64,000 nt of DNA from Bacteroides sp. (GTDB taxonomy: Bacteria; Bacteroidota; Bacteroidia; Bacteroidales; Muribaculaceae): NCBI GenBank assembly GCA_014802105.1, contig JAAVCX010000009.1, positions 59,982 through 123,981 on the forward strand, written 5' to 3'. The notes under the pieces are model-generated. The model worked only from the letters and a program-made list of their open reading frames with translations. It was not told the origin of the DNA and did not search any database. Position numbers and translations under genes: made by a program. Positions 1 to 9,546 of the stretch are shown piece after piece; the stretch's first letter is position 1, and each line of letters starts with the position of its first letter.

Positions 1-37
1 TTTTGGGGTGCGGTTCGTTATGACAGAGCTTTTGCTC

Positions 38-1216
38 TTATGCTTCTATCAGAGCCTTTGCAAGTGCTGTGACGGTAGCAGTGTCGTCGGGATGCAGGCG
101 GCTGCGCAGGGTCAGGACAGGCTCTACCACGGTCATGTCTTTCATCTTTGAGAGTTGCTCGGCCATGATGCGTGCGGCTGTCGGTGCCCATGAACCATTT
201 TCAACGAGTGCCACGCGACGGTTCTGGAGTTTCTTGGCATCAAGATGATGCAGGAAATTATACATGGCCGGGAAAATGCTGCCGTCGTAAGTCACCGAGC
301 AGAGCACCAGATGAGCCACTCTGAAAGCCTCGGCCACTCCGTAAGACACGTCGTGGCGGCAGAGGTCAAAGAGCTCAACATCTTCCACGCCGAGCTGAGT
401 GAGTTCGCGGGCTATGCGGCGTGCAGCCTCGGCAGTGCCTCCATAGACCGAGGCGTAGGCCACGAGCACGCCACGGCTTTCGGGCTCCCAGCGGCTCCAC
501 AGATCGTAGAGTTTCACATATCGGGAGATGTCGCCCGAGAGGGCGGGGCCGTGGAGCGGTGCTATCACACTGAAATTACGTGAAGCGAGTTTCTTGAGCA
601 CCATCTGGACGCTTTGGCCGAAACGGCCTACGATATTGGTGTAATACCTGCGGGCTTCGATAGCCCAGCTTTCGCCGGTGTCGGCTGTCGACATGGCAAA
701 AGTGCCGAAGGCATCGGCCGAGAAGAGCACTCCGTCACGCTCGTCGAGGGTCATCATTACCTCGGGCCAGTGAACCATAGGGGCTGTAAAGAATGTCAGG
801 GACGTGTCGCCCAACTGAAGGGTATCGCCATCCTTTACCAATACTATACGATCGTTGAGATCAAGGTCGTGGAAAAATCCGGGGAGCATGTCGGCCGCCT
901 TGGGCGTGCATACTATCTTGACCGAGGGATAGAGTGAGAGCAGATCCCGTATGCTTCCCGAATGATCGGGCTCCATGTGCTGGATCAGCAGATAGGAGGG
1001 CACGTGACCGGTGCGGTCTACTTCGGCGGCTACGGCTTCGAGCCAGTCGGAGGTACGTCTCACATCGACTGCATCGACCACGGCGGTCACCGATCCGCCG
1101 TCGATGAAATATGAGTTGTAGGATATACCCGAAGGGATTGGAAACTGTGCTTCAAAGAGATCGAGGTTGTCATCGTCGGCACCCACATATCGGATGTTGG
1201 GAGTAATCTTGTTCAT
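38..1216 (-). CDS. FprA-family A-type flavoprotein (flavodiiron protein: MBL-fold diiron domain + flavodoxin)
   Basis: 392 aa ORF; HMEPDHSG (HxExDH diiron motif) and C-terminal flavodoxin-like 'VAYASVYGGTAEAARRIA'. Confidence 0.92.
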   Translation of the reverse strand: MNKITPNIRYVGADDDNLDLFEAQFPIPSGISYNSYFIDGGSVTAVVDAVDVRRTSDWLEAVAAEVDRTGHVPSYLLIQHMEPDHSGSIRDLLSLYPSVKIVCTPKAADMLPGFFHDLDLNDRIVLVKDGDTLQLGDTSLTFFTAPMVHWPEVMMTLDERDGVLFSADAFGTFAMSTADTGESWAIEARRYYTNIVGRFGQSVQMVLKKLASRNFSVIAPLHGPALSGDISRYVKLYDLWSRWEPESRGVLVAYASVYGGTAEAARRIARELTQLGVEDVELFDLCRHDVSYGVAEAFRVAHLVLCSVTYDGSIFPAMYNFLHHLDAKKLQNRRVALVENGSWAPTAARIMAEQLSKMKDMTVVEPVLTLRSRLHPDDTATVTALAKALIEA

Positions 1217-1264
1217 AGCCTTATGTTTATACCTTAGATAAAACGTGATAATTGACCGGGTAGT

Positions 1265-2890
1265 TCAGTATTGCAGGTAGATGAACGGCACTATATCGCT
1301 CGATCTCACCTGTATGGCGGCATAGAGAGTCAGAGCCAGCAACAGAGCCTGAAACACTATCGTCCGATTGCAGAAAAAGCGTTTCACTCCCTGACCTACG
1401 GCCGAGGGGAGGATGTGGAGCAGATAGGCGGCAGTGATTGCTATGACTATGCCCGAGTAGCTCGCCACAAATTCGGGAGCCACCGAGAGATGGAAGTCGT
1501 GAATGATCTGATGCCACATCGTGGCGACATCTTCGAGAGTGTGGGCGCGGAAGAGCATGAAGATGAAGGCCACGATCAGAAATGTGGTCACCATATTGAC
1601 ACATCTCATTGTGGCAGGTATCACTCGCGACGAGCGCGGAGCAGGGGCCTGCATGGAGAGCTCTCCCCCCTCGGTGACCACGACCTCGGCGGGAGTCATG
1701 AGGGCGGCCGTGGCCGAGCGATACATCTTGTGGACAACCAGCAGAGCACCGTGGGCGGCTCCCCAGATCACATACATCCACGAGGCTCCGTGCCAGAAAC
1801 CTCCTATGACCATCGTGGCTGCCTGATTGAAGTAGGCGCGCGGCTTGGAGCAACGGTTGCCACCCAGAGGAATGTACACGTAGTCGCGCAGCCAGGTGGA
1901 GAGAGAGATGTGCCAGCGATGCCAGAACTCGGTAGGATTGGAGGCCTTGAAAGGGGCGTTGAAGTTCTCGCGGAAACGGTAGCCCATGAGCAGGGCTATG
2001 CCTATGGCCATGTCGGAATAGCCCGAGAAATCACAGTAGAGCTGCACCGTGAAACCAAGCGTGGCCATGAGGTTCTCAAAGCCGCTGTAGAGAGCGGGAT
2101 TGTCAAAAACCCTGTCCACGAAATTGCCCGAAATGAAGTCGGCGATCACCATTTTCTTGATTATACCGACGATGATGAGCCATGTGCCCTCTGAGGTCAT
2201 GTCGCGCGTGGCCACGGGATTGCTTTTGATCTGAGGCAACATATCCTTGGCGCGCACCACAGGGCCGGCGAGCAACGGGGGGAAAAAGGTGAGATAGAAG
2301 AGATAGTCGAGCAACGAGCGGGTGGCGTCGAGCTGTCCGCGATAGATGTCGACTATATAGCTGATGGATCTGAAGGTGAAGAATGAGATACCGGCCGGCA
2401 GCAACAGCGCTATAGGGTCAAGCGGTTCGGTCAGTATTTTTGAGAGAGTGTCGAGCAGCAGGCCGAAATACTTGAAGTAACACAGCAGGCCTACATTGAC
2501 CAGCACGTTGACGGTCACGATCAGACGTTTCATCACCAGGCTCTTATACTCGGAGAGTCCCCGGGCCCACATCAGAGAGAGACCGAGCAGATAGTCGCTC
2601 AGCGCCACTCCGAGCAGAAGCAGGCAACAGAGACCCGATGTCTTGTAGTAGAAATAGACCGAGAAGAGGATGGTGAAGATCATCCTCACCGGGCGCCAGG
2701 GGCGCAGAATGCGGTATATCACCATGAATATGGCGAACAATACCAGGAACAGGCCTGTGTTGAAGAGCAGCGGCTGATGGCTGTCATATCCGAGCATAGC
2801 TGTCACGAGATCGGGGTCGATACCGGCCCGCTCGATAAAAGCGTCATACAGTAACCTGAGACGAGAGATCTGTTCTGTAATGAAATCCAT
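1265..2890 (-). CDS. MBOAT family membrane-bound O-acyltransferase (AlgI/DltB-like)
   Basis: 541 aa polytopic protein; 'PTEFWHRWHISLSTWLRDYVYIPLGGNR' and 'GGFWHGASWMYVIWGAAHG' signatures. Confidence 0.93.
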   Translation of the reverse strand: MDFITEQISRLRLLYDAFIERAGIDPDLVTAMLGYDSHQPLLFNTGLFLVLFAIFMVIYRILRPWRPVRMIFTILFSVYFYYKTSGLCCLLLLGVALSDYLLGLSLMWARGLSEYKSLVMKRLIVTVNVLVNVGLLCYFKYFGLLLDTLSKILTEPLDPIALLLPAGISFFTFRSISYIVDIYRGQLDATRSLLDYLFYLTFFPPLLAGPVVRAKDMLPQIKSNPVATRDMTSEGTWLIIVGIIKKMVIADFISGNFVDRVFDNPALYSGFENLMATLGFTVQLYCDFSGYSDMAIGIALLMGYRFRENFNAPFKASNPTEFWHRWHISLSTWLRDYVYIPLGGNRCSKPRAYFNQAATMVIGGFWHGASWMYVIWGAAHGALLVVHKMYRSATAALMTPAEVVVTEGGELSMQAPAPRSSRVIPATMRCVNMVTTFLIVAFIFMLFRAHTLEDVATMWHQIIHDFHLSVAPEFVASYSGIVIAITAAYLLHILPSAVGQGVKRFFCNRTIVFQALLLALTLYAAIQVRSSDIVPFIYLQY

Positions 2891-2969
2891 GGACAGATGA
2901 GATAGAATAGGGGATTGAGAAGAGAATTACTTGGAAACTATATCTTGAGTTACTTACTCCGCGGGAGTT

Positions 2970-4346
2970 TTACTGCCGCAGGGCTTCGGCAAGTGCGTCA
3001 TAGAGCAGGCGACCCTCGAGATTGTAGCCGCGTATGGTGTGGTGTACGCGGTCGCCGGCAAAGAGGTTGTTGCTGATCCACTGTGTGCTCGCTCCCTTGC
3101 CTCCGGCTACTTCATACCAGTCCCACACGGGGAGCGAGTTGCGGCGGGCATAGTCGAGTATAGTGGTGCGTAGAGGCGCGATATTATTGTTGACCGTATA
3201 GGTGCGCGAGGTGCGTGTGACGGTGCGCAGTTTGCCCTTGCGACCGTTGCGTCCCTTTGATCTCACTTTTACTTTGCGTGTGGAGGTGACGCTGCGGTGA
3301 CACTCCATAGGCGTGGTGAGCATCACGATGGCTTCAGGATTGGCACTGCGTATATTCTTGACCAGCCGGTCGATCGAGTTGACAAAAGATGCCTGATCCA
3401 GGCGGCCGAAAGCCTCGTTGGTGCCGAGCGATATGATCACCAGCGATGGATTGAGCGGAGCTATTCCTGCTCCGACATTTCCGATGCGGTTGTAGGTCTC
3501 GTAGGTGGCGCCGTTGTTGCCGATAGCATGATAGAAGAGGCCGGGACGGTCGCCCGAGAGGGAGGCTCCGTAGACAGTGAGGTCGCCGGCCGAGGCAAAG
3601 TCGATCGAGACCGAGGTCTGGGCATCGGGGAGAATGATCTGGGTGTAGTCGCGCGAAGGTATCACCCTGACATTGAGGAGGGATCCATCTTCACCCTTGA
3701 CGTTCTTGACGTTGAGTTTGCCGTTATGAAAGAGGGTCAGGGAATTGAACGGATTGTAATCGTCGCGTCCCGAGGTAGCTATCGTCAGTGACGAACTGCT
3801 TGTGACGGGGCGTATCGAGGTGCCTGTAAAACCCATTGTGTGACGCCAGGATGAGTTCATGAGCTTGGCCGGAGTCCATGATCCCTGGCTCTGGAAGGTA
3901 TAGTCGGAGGGTTGGTTGGTGCCGCTCATCTTGAGAGGCGCTACCAGTCCGCGCCCGGCGTCTCCGTAATCATACTGGAGGAGCTGTCGGGTGGTTGCCG
4001 AGGAGAAATCGGCCTGAATATGAGAGTCGCCGATGTGTATTATCGAAACGGGACGTGATGAGGCTCCGGCCACGGCACTACGCAGGGCACTCCAGTCAGA
4101 GCCGTTGAAGGTGATATGATTGGCCGATGTCTTTATGAACGATGGGATCGGTATGTCGATGTCATCCTCGTCAGAAGAAGTGTCGGTGACCCCCGACGAG
4201 AGCATCTGTTGCTCTTCGTCGTCGCTGATGGGCTCGTTGTCGTCATCGACGGGGGGCAACGCACTGAGCGTGGGTACACTCAGCAGCAGAGCGGCCATCA
4301 GTGAGGAGAGACGACGGGGGTGTATGGAACGGAGTGATATAGTCAT
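2970..4346 (-). CDS. SGNH/GDSL hydrolase-like protein, secreted
   Basis: Start re-assigned to MTISLRSIHPRR (ATGA overlap with upstream gene). 'IIHIGDSHIQAD' block I, 'VIISLGTNEAF' block III, C-terminal 'DRVHHTIRGYNLEG'. Confidence 0.85.
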   Translation of the reverse strand: MTISLRSIHPRRLSSLMAALLLSVPTLSALPPVDDDNEPISDDEEQQMLSSGVTDTSSDEDDIDIPIPSFIKTSANHITFNGSDWSALRSAVAGASSRPVSIIHIGDSHIQADFSSATTRQLLQYDYGDAGRGLVAPLKMSGTNQPSDYTFQSQGSWTPAKLMNSSWRHTMGFTGTSIRPVTSSSSLTIATSGRDDYNPFNSLTLFHNGKLNVKNVKGEDGSLLNVRVIPSRDYTQIILPDAQTSVSIDFASAGDLTVYGASLSGDRPGLFYHAIGNNGATYETYNRIGNVGAGIAPLNPSLVIISLGTNEAFGRLDQASFVNSIDRLVKNIRSANPEAIVMLTTPMECHRSVTSTRKVKVRSKGRNGRKGKLRTVTRTSRTYTVNNNIAPLRTTILDYARRNSLPVWDWYEVAGGKGASTQWISNNLFAGDRVHHTIRGYNLEGRLLYDALAEALRQ

Positions 4347-5761
4347 TTCAAATCGTGCTGAAGGGCTTCGAAGAGGGCGCGGGCCAGGCGAGCGCCACCC
4401 TTGTGGGTCATGTGGATATAATCCTTGTTGATGAGTCCGGCTCCCGACCATTCCACTACGGCACCCTCGCCTCCCATCGCCTCGCGGGTGTCCCAGAAAA
4501 GACATTGGGCGCGGCGTGCGGCGTCACGTTGAGCCGAGATCATGGCCTGGGCCGTGGACATTGAACGCACTGTGCCGCCGCGTTTCTCTCCGCGGTCGCC
4601 GACGCCCATCACCAGAATGTCGGCGCGTGGATAGCATTGTCTCACGTGGTTGATCACGTCGACCATGCGGCTCGAGTAGACAGAGTAGTTGGTCTGCTTG
4701 GGGCTCATTGCGTTAATGCCAAACTCGAGAATGATGAGATTGTAGTCGATAGTGGCGGCCATGGATCGACACAGCGACTGGCTGATGCGGGTGAGGGTGA
4801 TGCCTGAGAAGCCGCGCGAGCTCATGCAGTCGAGACTCACTCCCCGCTCGCCGTCGAGCCACACTCCCAGTCCCACCAGCGAGGTGGAAGAGGTACGCAC
4901 GGCAAAGTCGTCGGTAGTACCGTTTATCTCTATGCACTGAACGGAGTCAGCGCCTGTGATATTGCGTTGTTCCCAGTCGCCCGAGGCTGTTTTAACAGAG
5001 ATTAGTGCATCCTCGGGGGCTACGAAAAGGAAGCGGGATCGGCTCCAGGAGCGGGTGGTAGGGAATGCTTCGGTGCCGTGATAGGTGGCTGTGGCGTTGC
5101 CGGTAGGCATGGCATACTGCTCGGCCAGGTCGAGATACTTGCGGTCAGCCTTTTTGTTGGCCGTAAAGGTCTTCCATCCCGATCCACCCTGACGCACACT
5201 GCGCCTGAACCCGGGGAAATCGGAGTGCATGCTCACGTAGCCCACACCTGAGCCTCCGTAGGTCTCCTGAAGCATGTTGCGGAGGTCTTGAGTGAAGATG
5301 TCGCCCTCGATGTAGCTGTCTCCCACCACGGCTATGCGAGCCAGAGCTCCCTGAGAGAGAGCGTGGCGCAGATGTACGAGGCCGCTCTGGGATGGTGAGT
5401 AGTCTTCGATTATCACGAGTTCACCCTGACGGGGAGCTCTGACGGGGTGAATGATGGTGTCGATAGGCTGAGAAAGTATCGAGTCGCCGGCATTTACCGG
5501 GTCGGTGACGCGCTTAATCTCCTCGGCGCGGGCCTCCTCCTGTTGTTTCATCACGGCGATCAATTCGGGATCTATGCCGCTCAGATCGGTAGAGTCGGTC
5601 TCGGCTGAGACAGAGTCGGTGGCCGAGACACGCATGATGTCAGAGAAGAGCGAGAAGTCCTTGACCATCCCGCCCGACCAGCGTGATAGCGGTAGCTGGG
5701 AGAGCGCGAAGACCAGGACTAAAGCGAGGAGTATGATAAGTGTTGGACTGCCTTTTTTCAT
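4343..5761 (-). CDS. SGNH/GDSL hydrolase-like protein, membrane-anchored
   Basis: N-terminal TM; 'VVGDSYIEGD', 'LIILEFGINAM', 'DYIHMTHKGGARLA' (D-x-x-H). Confidence 0.85.
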   Translation of the reverse strand: MKKGSPTLIILLALVLVFALSQLPLSRWSGGMVKDFSLFSDIMRVSATDSVSAETDSTDLSGIDPELIAVMKQQEEARAEEIKRVTDPVNAGDSILSQPIDTIIHPVRAPRQGELVIIEDYSPSQSGLVHLRHALSQGALARIAVVGDSYIEGDIFTQDLRNMLQETYGGSGVGYVSMHSDFPGFRRSVRQGGSGWKTFTANKKADRKYLDLAEQYAMPTGNATATYHGTEAFPTTRSWSRSRFLFVAPEDALISVKTASGDWEQRNITGADSVQCIEINGTTDDFAVRTSSTSLVGLGVWLDGERGVSLDCMSSRGFSGITLTRISQSLCRSMAATIDYNLIILEFGINAMSPKQTNYSVYSSRMVDVINHVRQCYPRADILVMGVGDRGEKRGGTVRSMSTAQAMISAQRDAARRAQCLFWDTREAMGGEGAVVEWSGAGLINKDYIHMTHKGGARLARALFEALQHDLK

Positions 5762-5775
5762 GACCGTGGCTGGGT

Positions 5776-6984
5776 TCAGAATGGTAGTCGGTTCGAGGTG
5801 AACCGTGCGGTGACGGGATTGACGGTAGAGAAAGTTTTGCCCCCTGAAGCATGACGGGGCTCGGCGGTGAGACAGCGGTAGAGCGGAGCCATCTTCAGCT
5901 CGGTCTCATGCCACTCGCTGTCGACCTCCGAGGCCCCCATGATCCCTCCGCCGGCATAGAGGTTCCACACGAAGCCTTCGTAGCCGTCGAGCATGGCCCG
6001 GGCGCCGAAGGCACAGCGCAGGTTGACGTAGGCAATATAGTCGTCGCCTGTGCGCAGACCTATATAGCCGGCGTAGCAGTGGCGGCGGTGGGTCTCGAAG
6101 ACATCTATCTCGGTGAGAGCTAAATCGCGCGGCGCGCCTGCCACGGCCGGAGTGGGACTCAGGTCGTGCATGATGGCCGGAAAATCGGGATCGTCGCCGG
6201 CTCCCGATATGAGTGTGACCAGGTGAGTGACGTCGCCGGTGTCGAGTTCCATAACCTCAGAGGCTTCGACGGCCAGAGAGTGGCTCGAGAGCTTATCTTT
6301 GATGAAATCTACCACTACAAGATGTTCCTCGACGTTTTTCTCATCCCAATCGGTCTCGGCCGGAGTGTCGATAGGACGTGTCCCGGCGACTGCCATAGTG
6401 CTGACGGTGCCCGAGGCGGCGTCGGTCTCCAGCAGCAGCTCGGGGGTGGCGCCCAGCCACAGGTCGGACTCGTGGGTGTAGCAGAGGTAGCGGAAGGCGT
6501 TGGGGTTGGCTGAGAAGTAAAGCTCGGCACTCTCGATGGGCGAGAGGGTGGTGAAGAGCGACTTGATGCGCGAGAGCACACCCTTACCACCGATCTTTCT
6601 GATACGCGAGCGTATTTTGGTAAGCCCTTCGCGATAGTTGAGCTGATTGGTGGAGTAGAGACTCGGATAGATCTCGGGACTCCCGAAGTCGAGGCCCGGA
6701 TCGGCGCTCACGAGTTCAAGGATATCCTCGGCGTTAAGCTCGGCATTGATGCCGGCTGTGTACTCCTCGTCGCCGCTGAAACGGCTGATGAAGAAACAGT
6801 GCTCGGCTTCGGCCGACGGGATAGACCGTCCCTCGTCGTCGGGCAGCGAGGCCATGAAGCGCAGGCTCTCATCGTCGGGAAACATGAAGGCCACAAACGG
6901 TATGTGGCGGTCGATACATTCCTGAGTAGCTCTGGCGATAGTGTCGGTAAATATAGGTTGAGTCTTGCGGGAGCGGCTGGTCAT
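5776..6984 (-). CDS. menF: chorismate-binding enzyme, isochorismate synthase type
   Basis: 402 aa; 'DLSPTPAVAGAPRDLALTEIDVFETHRRHCYAGYIGL' and 'LYAGGGIMGASEVDSEWHETELKM' signatures. Confidence 0.85.
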   Translation of the reverse strand: MTSRSRKTQPIFTDTIARATQECIDRHIPFVAFMFPDDESLRFMASLPDDEGRSIPSAEAEHCFFISRFSGDEEYTAGINAELNAEDILELVSADPGLDFGSPEIYPSLYSTNQLNYREGLTKIRSRIRKIGGKGVLSRIKSLFTTLSPIESAELYFSANPNAFRYLCYTHESDLWLGATPELLLETDAASGTVSTMAVAGTRPIDTPAETDWDEKNVEEHLVVVDFIKDKLSSHSLAVEASEVMELDTGDVTHLVTLISGAGDDPDFPAIMHDLSPTPAVAGAPRDLALTEIDVFETHRRHCYAGYIGLRTGDDYIAYVNLRCAFGARAMLDGYEGFVWNLYAGGGIMGASEVDSEWHETELKMAPLYRCLTAEPRHASGGKTFSTVNPVTARFTSNRLPF

Positions 6985-8315
6985 AGGGGGGTGGCTTCGA
7001 GTTCAAATGGATAGGCGGCGTCTACTCTCACTCTCAGGCGGTCGCCGGGTGAGAGGGGGCGGGTTTTGGCTACGAGCACTTCGGGGTCGACCTCGGGGGA
7101 ATCATACTCTGAGCGGCCTACATATCGGTCAGCCTCCTCGCGGTCGATCACTACGGTGAGCGTCGAGCCCACCTTGGCCTCCTGTATCTCGGCTGAAATC
7201 TCTTCCTGGAGGCTCATCAGGCGGTCAAGACGCTCGGCCTTGACCTCGGGGGGCACATTGTCGGTGAGATGGCGGGCGGCATAAGTGTCGTCCTCCTCGC
7301 AGTAGGCAAAGGCGCCGAGCCGTTCGAAATGCTGCTCTCTGACAAAGTCGAGGAGTTCCTGAAACTCTTTTTCGCCCTCGCCCGGAAAACCGACCATCAG
7401 AGTGGTGCGCAGATGTATTCCGGGCACCCGGCGGCGTATCTCGGCGAGCAGCCGGCGGGTCTCCTCGCCGGTGATGTGGCGTCGCATGTTGGCGAGCACA
7501 GGGTCAGAGATATGTTGCAGGGCTATGTCGAGATAGCGGCACACATTGGGGCGCTCGGCCATGACATCGAGCAGATCGAGCGGAAATTCGTTGGGGTAGG
7601 CATAGTGGAGCCTGATCCACTCCACGCCCTCGATCTCGGAGATGGCTCTCACCAGCGAGGCTATGCGTGGTTGTCGGCCGGGCAGGTCACGGCCGTATGA
7701 GGTGAGATCCTGGGCTATGACATTAAACTCTCTGACGCCCCGGCCTACGAGTATCCTGACCTCTTCGAGTATCTCCTGCTCGGAGCGGGAGCGATATCGG
7801 CCGGTGATGAGCGGGATGGCACAGAAAGCACACATGCGGTCACACCCTTCGGCGATCTTCAGATAGGCGTGATGGCGCGGAGTGGTGATGACACGGTCAT
7901 AAGGGGCCGAGGCCGGGTGACGGCGTGCGAGGTCGACAGCCAGAGCGGGCCAGTCGGTCTTGCCATACCAGCGGTCTACCTCGGGTATTTCGCCCGGGAG
8001 CACTTCGGCATAGCGCTGGGAGAGGCACCCCATCACATAGAGCCCCTCGATGGTGCCCGAGGTGCGCAGGGCGCTCCAGCGCAATATCTCGTTGATGCTT
8101 TCCTCCTTGGCATCGCCTATGAAGCCACAGGTGTTGACCACTACATGCCGGCGTGTCGTCGCGGGGTCACTCTCGAGAAACTCTTTCTCGGCTTCACCCG
8201 AGTCGTCGGCGGCTATCGACTCGAGGCCTACACTCTCGAGCATCTTCATGAGTCGCTCGGAGTCCACGAGGTTTTTCGAGCATCCGAGCGATACTACTAA
8301 TATTTTGTTACGCAT
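6981..8315 (-). CDS. rimO: ribosomal protein S12 methylthiotransferase RimO
   Basis: MRNKILVVSLGCSKNLVDSERLM; radical SAM CDRMCAFCAIP; C-terminal TRAM-like region. Start set at second Met. Confidence 0.95.
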   Translation of the reverse strand: MRNKILVVSLGCSKNLVDSERLMKMLESVGLESIAADDSGEAEKEFLESDPATTRRHVVVNTCGFIGDAKEESINEILRWSALRTSGTIEGLYVMGCLSQRYAEVLPGEIPEVDRWYGKTDWPALAVDLARRHPASAPYDRVITTPRHHAYLKIAEGCDRMCAFCAIPLITGRYRSRSEQEILEEVRILVGRGVREFNVIAQDLTSYGRDLPGRQPRIASLVRAISEIEGVEWIRLHYAYPNEFPLDLLDVMAERPNVCRYLDIALQHISDPVLANMRRHITGEETRRLLAEIRRRVPGIHLRTTLMVGFPGEGEKEFQELLDFVREQHFERLGAFAYCEEDDTYAARHLTDNVPPEVKAERLDRLMSLQEEISAEIQEAKVGSTLTVVIDREEADRYVGRSEYDSPEVDPEVLVAKTRPLSPGDRLRVRVDAAYPFELEATPL

Positions 8316-8335
8316 TGCTTTCCCTTTGGGAACCG

Positions 8336-9307
8336 TCATTTTTTATCGCCGAAGAGCGACTCTACGAAGGCCTGCTTGTCAAAGACCTGCAGATCGTCGA
8401 TTTTCTCACCGAGGCCGATATATTTCACGGGTATGTTAAAGCGGTCGCTGATGCCGATCACTACGCCGCCCTTGGCGGTGCCGTCGAGCTTGGTGATGGC
8501 GAGCTCGTTGACCTGGGTGGCTGCCACGAACTGCTTGGCCTGCTCGAAAGCGTTCTGACCTGTTGAGCCGTCGAGCACCAGCAATACCTCATGGGGAGCG
8601 TCGGGCACAAGTTTCTGCATCACGTTGCGCACCTTGGTGAGCTCGTCCATGAGACCTTTCTTGTTGTGGAGACGTCCGGCGGTGTCGATGATCACTACGT
8701 CGACATCGTTGGCTATGGCGCTCTGGAGGGTGTCAAAAGCCACCGAGGCCGGGTCGGCTCCGAGCTTTTGCTTCACTACGGGGACATCGGCGCGACGACC
8801 CCACTCCTCGAGCTGCTCGATGGCGGCGGCGCGGAAGGTATCGGCGGCTCCGAGCATCACCTTGTTGCCGGCGCGGCGGAACTGGGCGGCCATCTTGCCG
8901 ATGGTAGTGGTCTTGCCCACACCGTTGACTCCGACAACCATGATCACGTGGGGGCGTGAGGCTCCGGGAGGAAGGGTGAAGTCTTCGAGCGAAGAGGAGG
9001 CATGGTTTTCGGCCAGCATGGCGGTGATCTCCTCACACAGCAGACGGTTGAGCTCGGAGGTGCCTACATATTTATCGCGAGCCACACGTGCCTGGAGACG
9101 CTCGATGATGCGCAGGGTGGTGTCGACGCCTACATCAGAGGTCACGAAGACCTCCTCGAGGTTGTCGAGCACATCATCATCGACGGTCGATTTTCCGGCC
9201 ACGGCGTGAGAGATGCGGTCAAAGAATCCGCGCTGGGTCTTCTCGAGCCCCTTGTCGAGGGTCTCTTTCTGCTCCTTCTTGCGCGAAAACATATCAAAAA
9301 ATCCCAT
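8336..9307 (-). CDS. ftsY: signal recognition particle receptor FtsY
   Basis: GVNGVGKTTTIGKMA, DTFRAAAIEQLEEW, DTAGRLHNK, TKLDGTAKGG. Confidence 0.97.
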   Translation of the reverse strand: MGFFDMFSRKKEQKETLDKGLEKTQRGFFDRISHAVAGKSTVDDDVLDNLEEVFVTSDVGVDTTLRIIERLQARVARDKYVGTSELNRLLCEEITAMLAENHASSSLEDFTLPPGASRPHVIMVVGVNGVGKTTTIGKMAAQFRRAGNKVMLGAADTFRAAAIEQLEEWGRRADVPVVKQKLGADPASVAFDTLQSAIANDVDVVIIDTAGRLHNKKGLMDELTKVRNVMQKLVPDAPHEVLLVLDGSTGQNAFEQAKQFVAATQVNELAITKLDGTAKGGVVIGISDRFNIPVKYIGLGEKIDDLQVFDKQAFVESLFGDKK

Positions 9308-9546
9308 AATCTGAGGTGTTTTGTTTGAGACTGCAAAGTTAAGAATTTATCTCCAAATAGCCCTCACCTGCCGCATTAATTCCGGGTTTATCATTTCAAA
9401 AGTATTTTTAGCGGAGTCATTCATTACATTTATCGGCGGTTTATTGTTATCTTTGCGATGTAAAGTGACGCGATTGGTGTAGCCGGGACTTGGCAATGAG
9501 TTCTCACCTCGTGAATATTTAAAGAATTGAAAATAGTTTACTTAAA

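Noticed and set aside
1271-2194. 307-aa plus-strand ORF antisense to the MBOAT gene
   Set aside because: His/Arg/Gly-rich shadow ORF; the minus-strand MBOAT gene has unambiguous family motifs.
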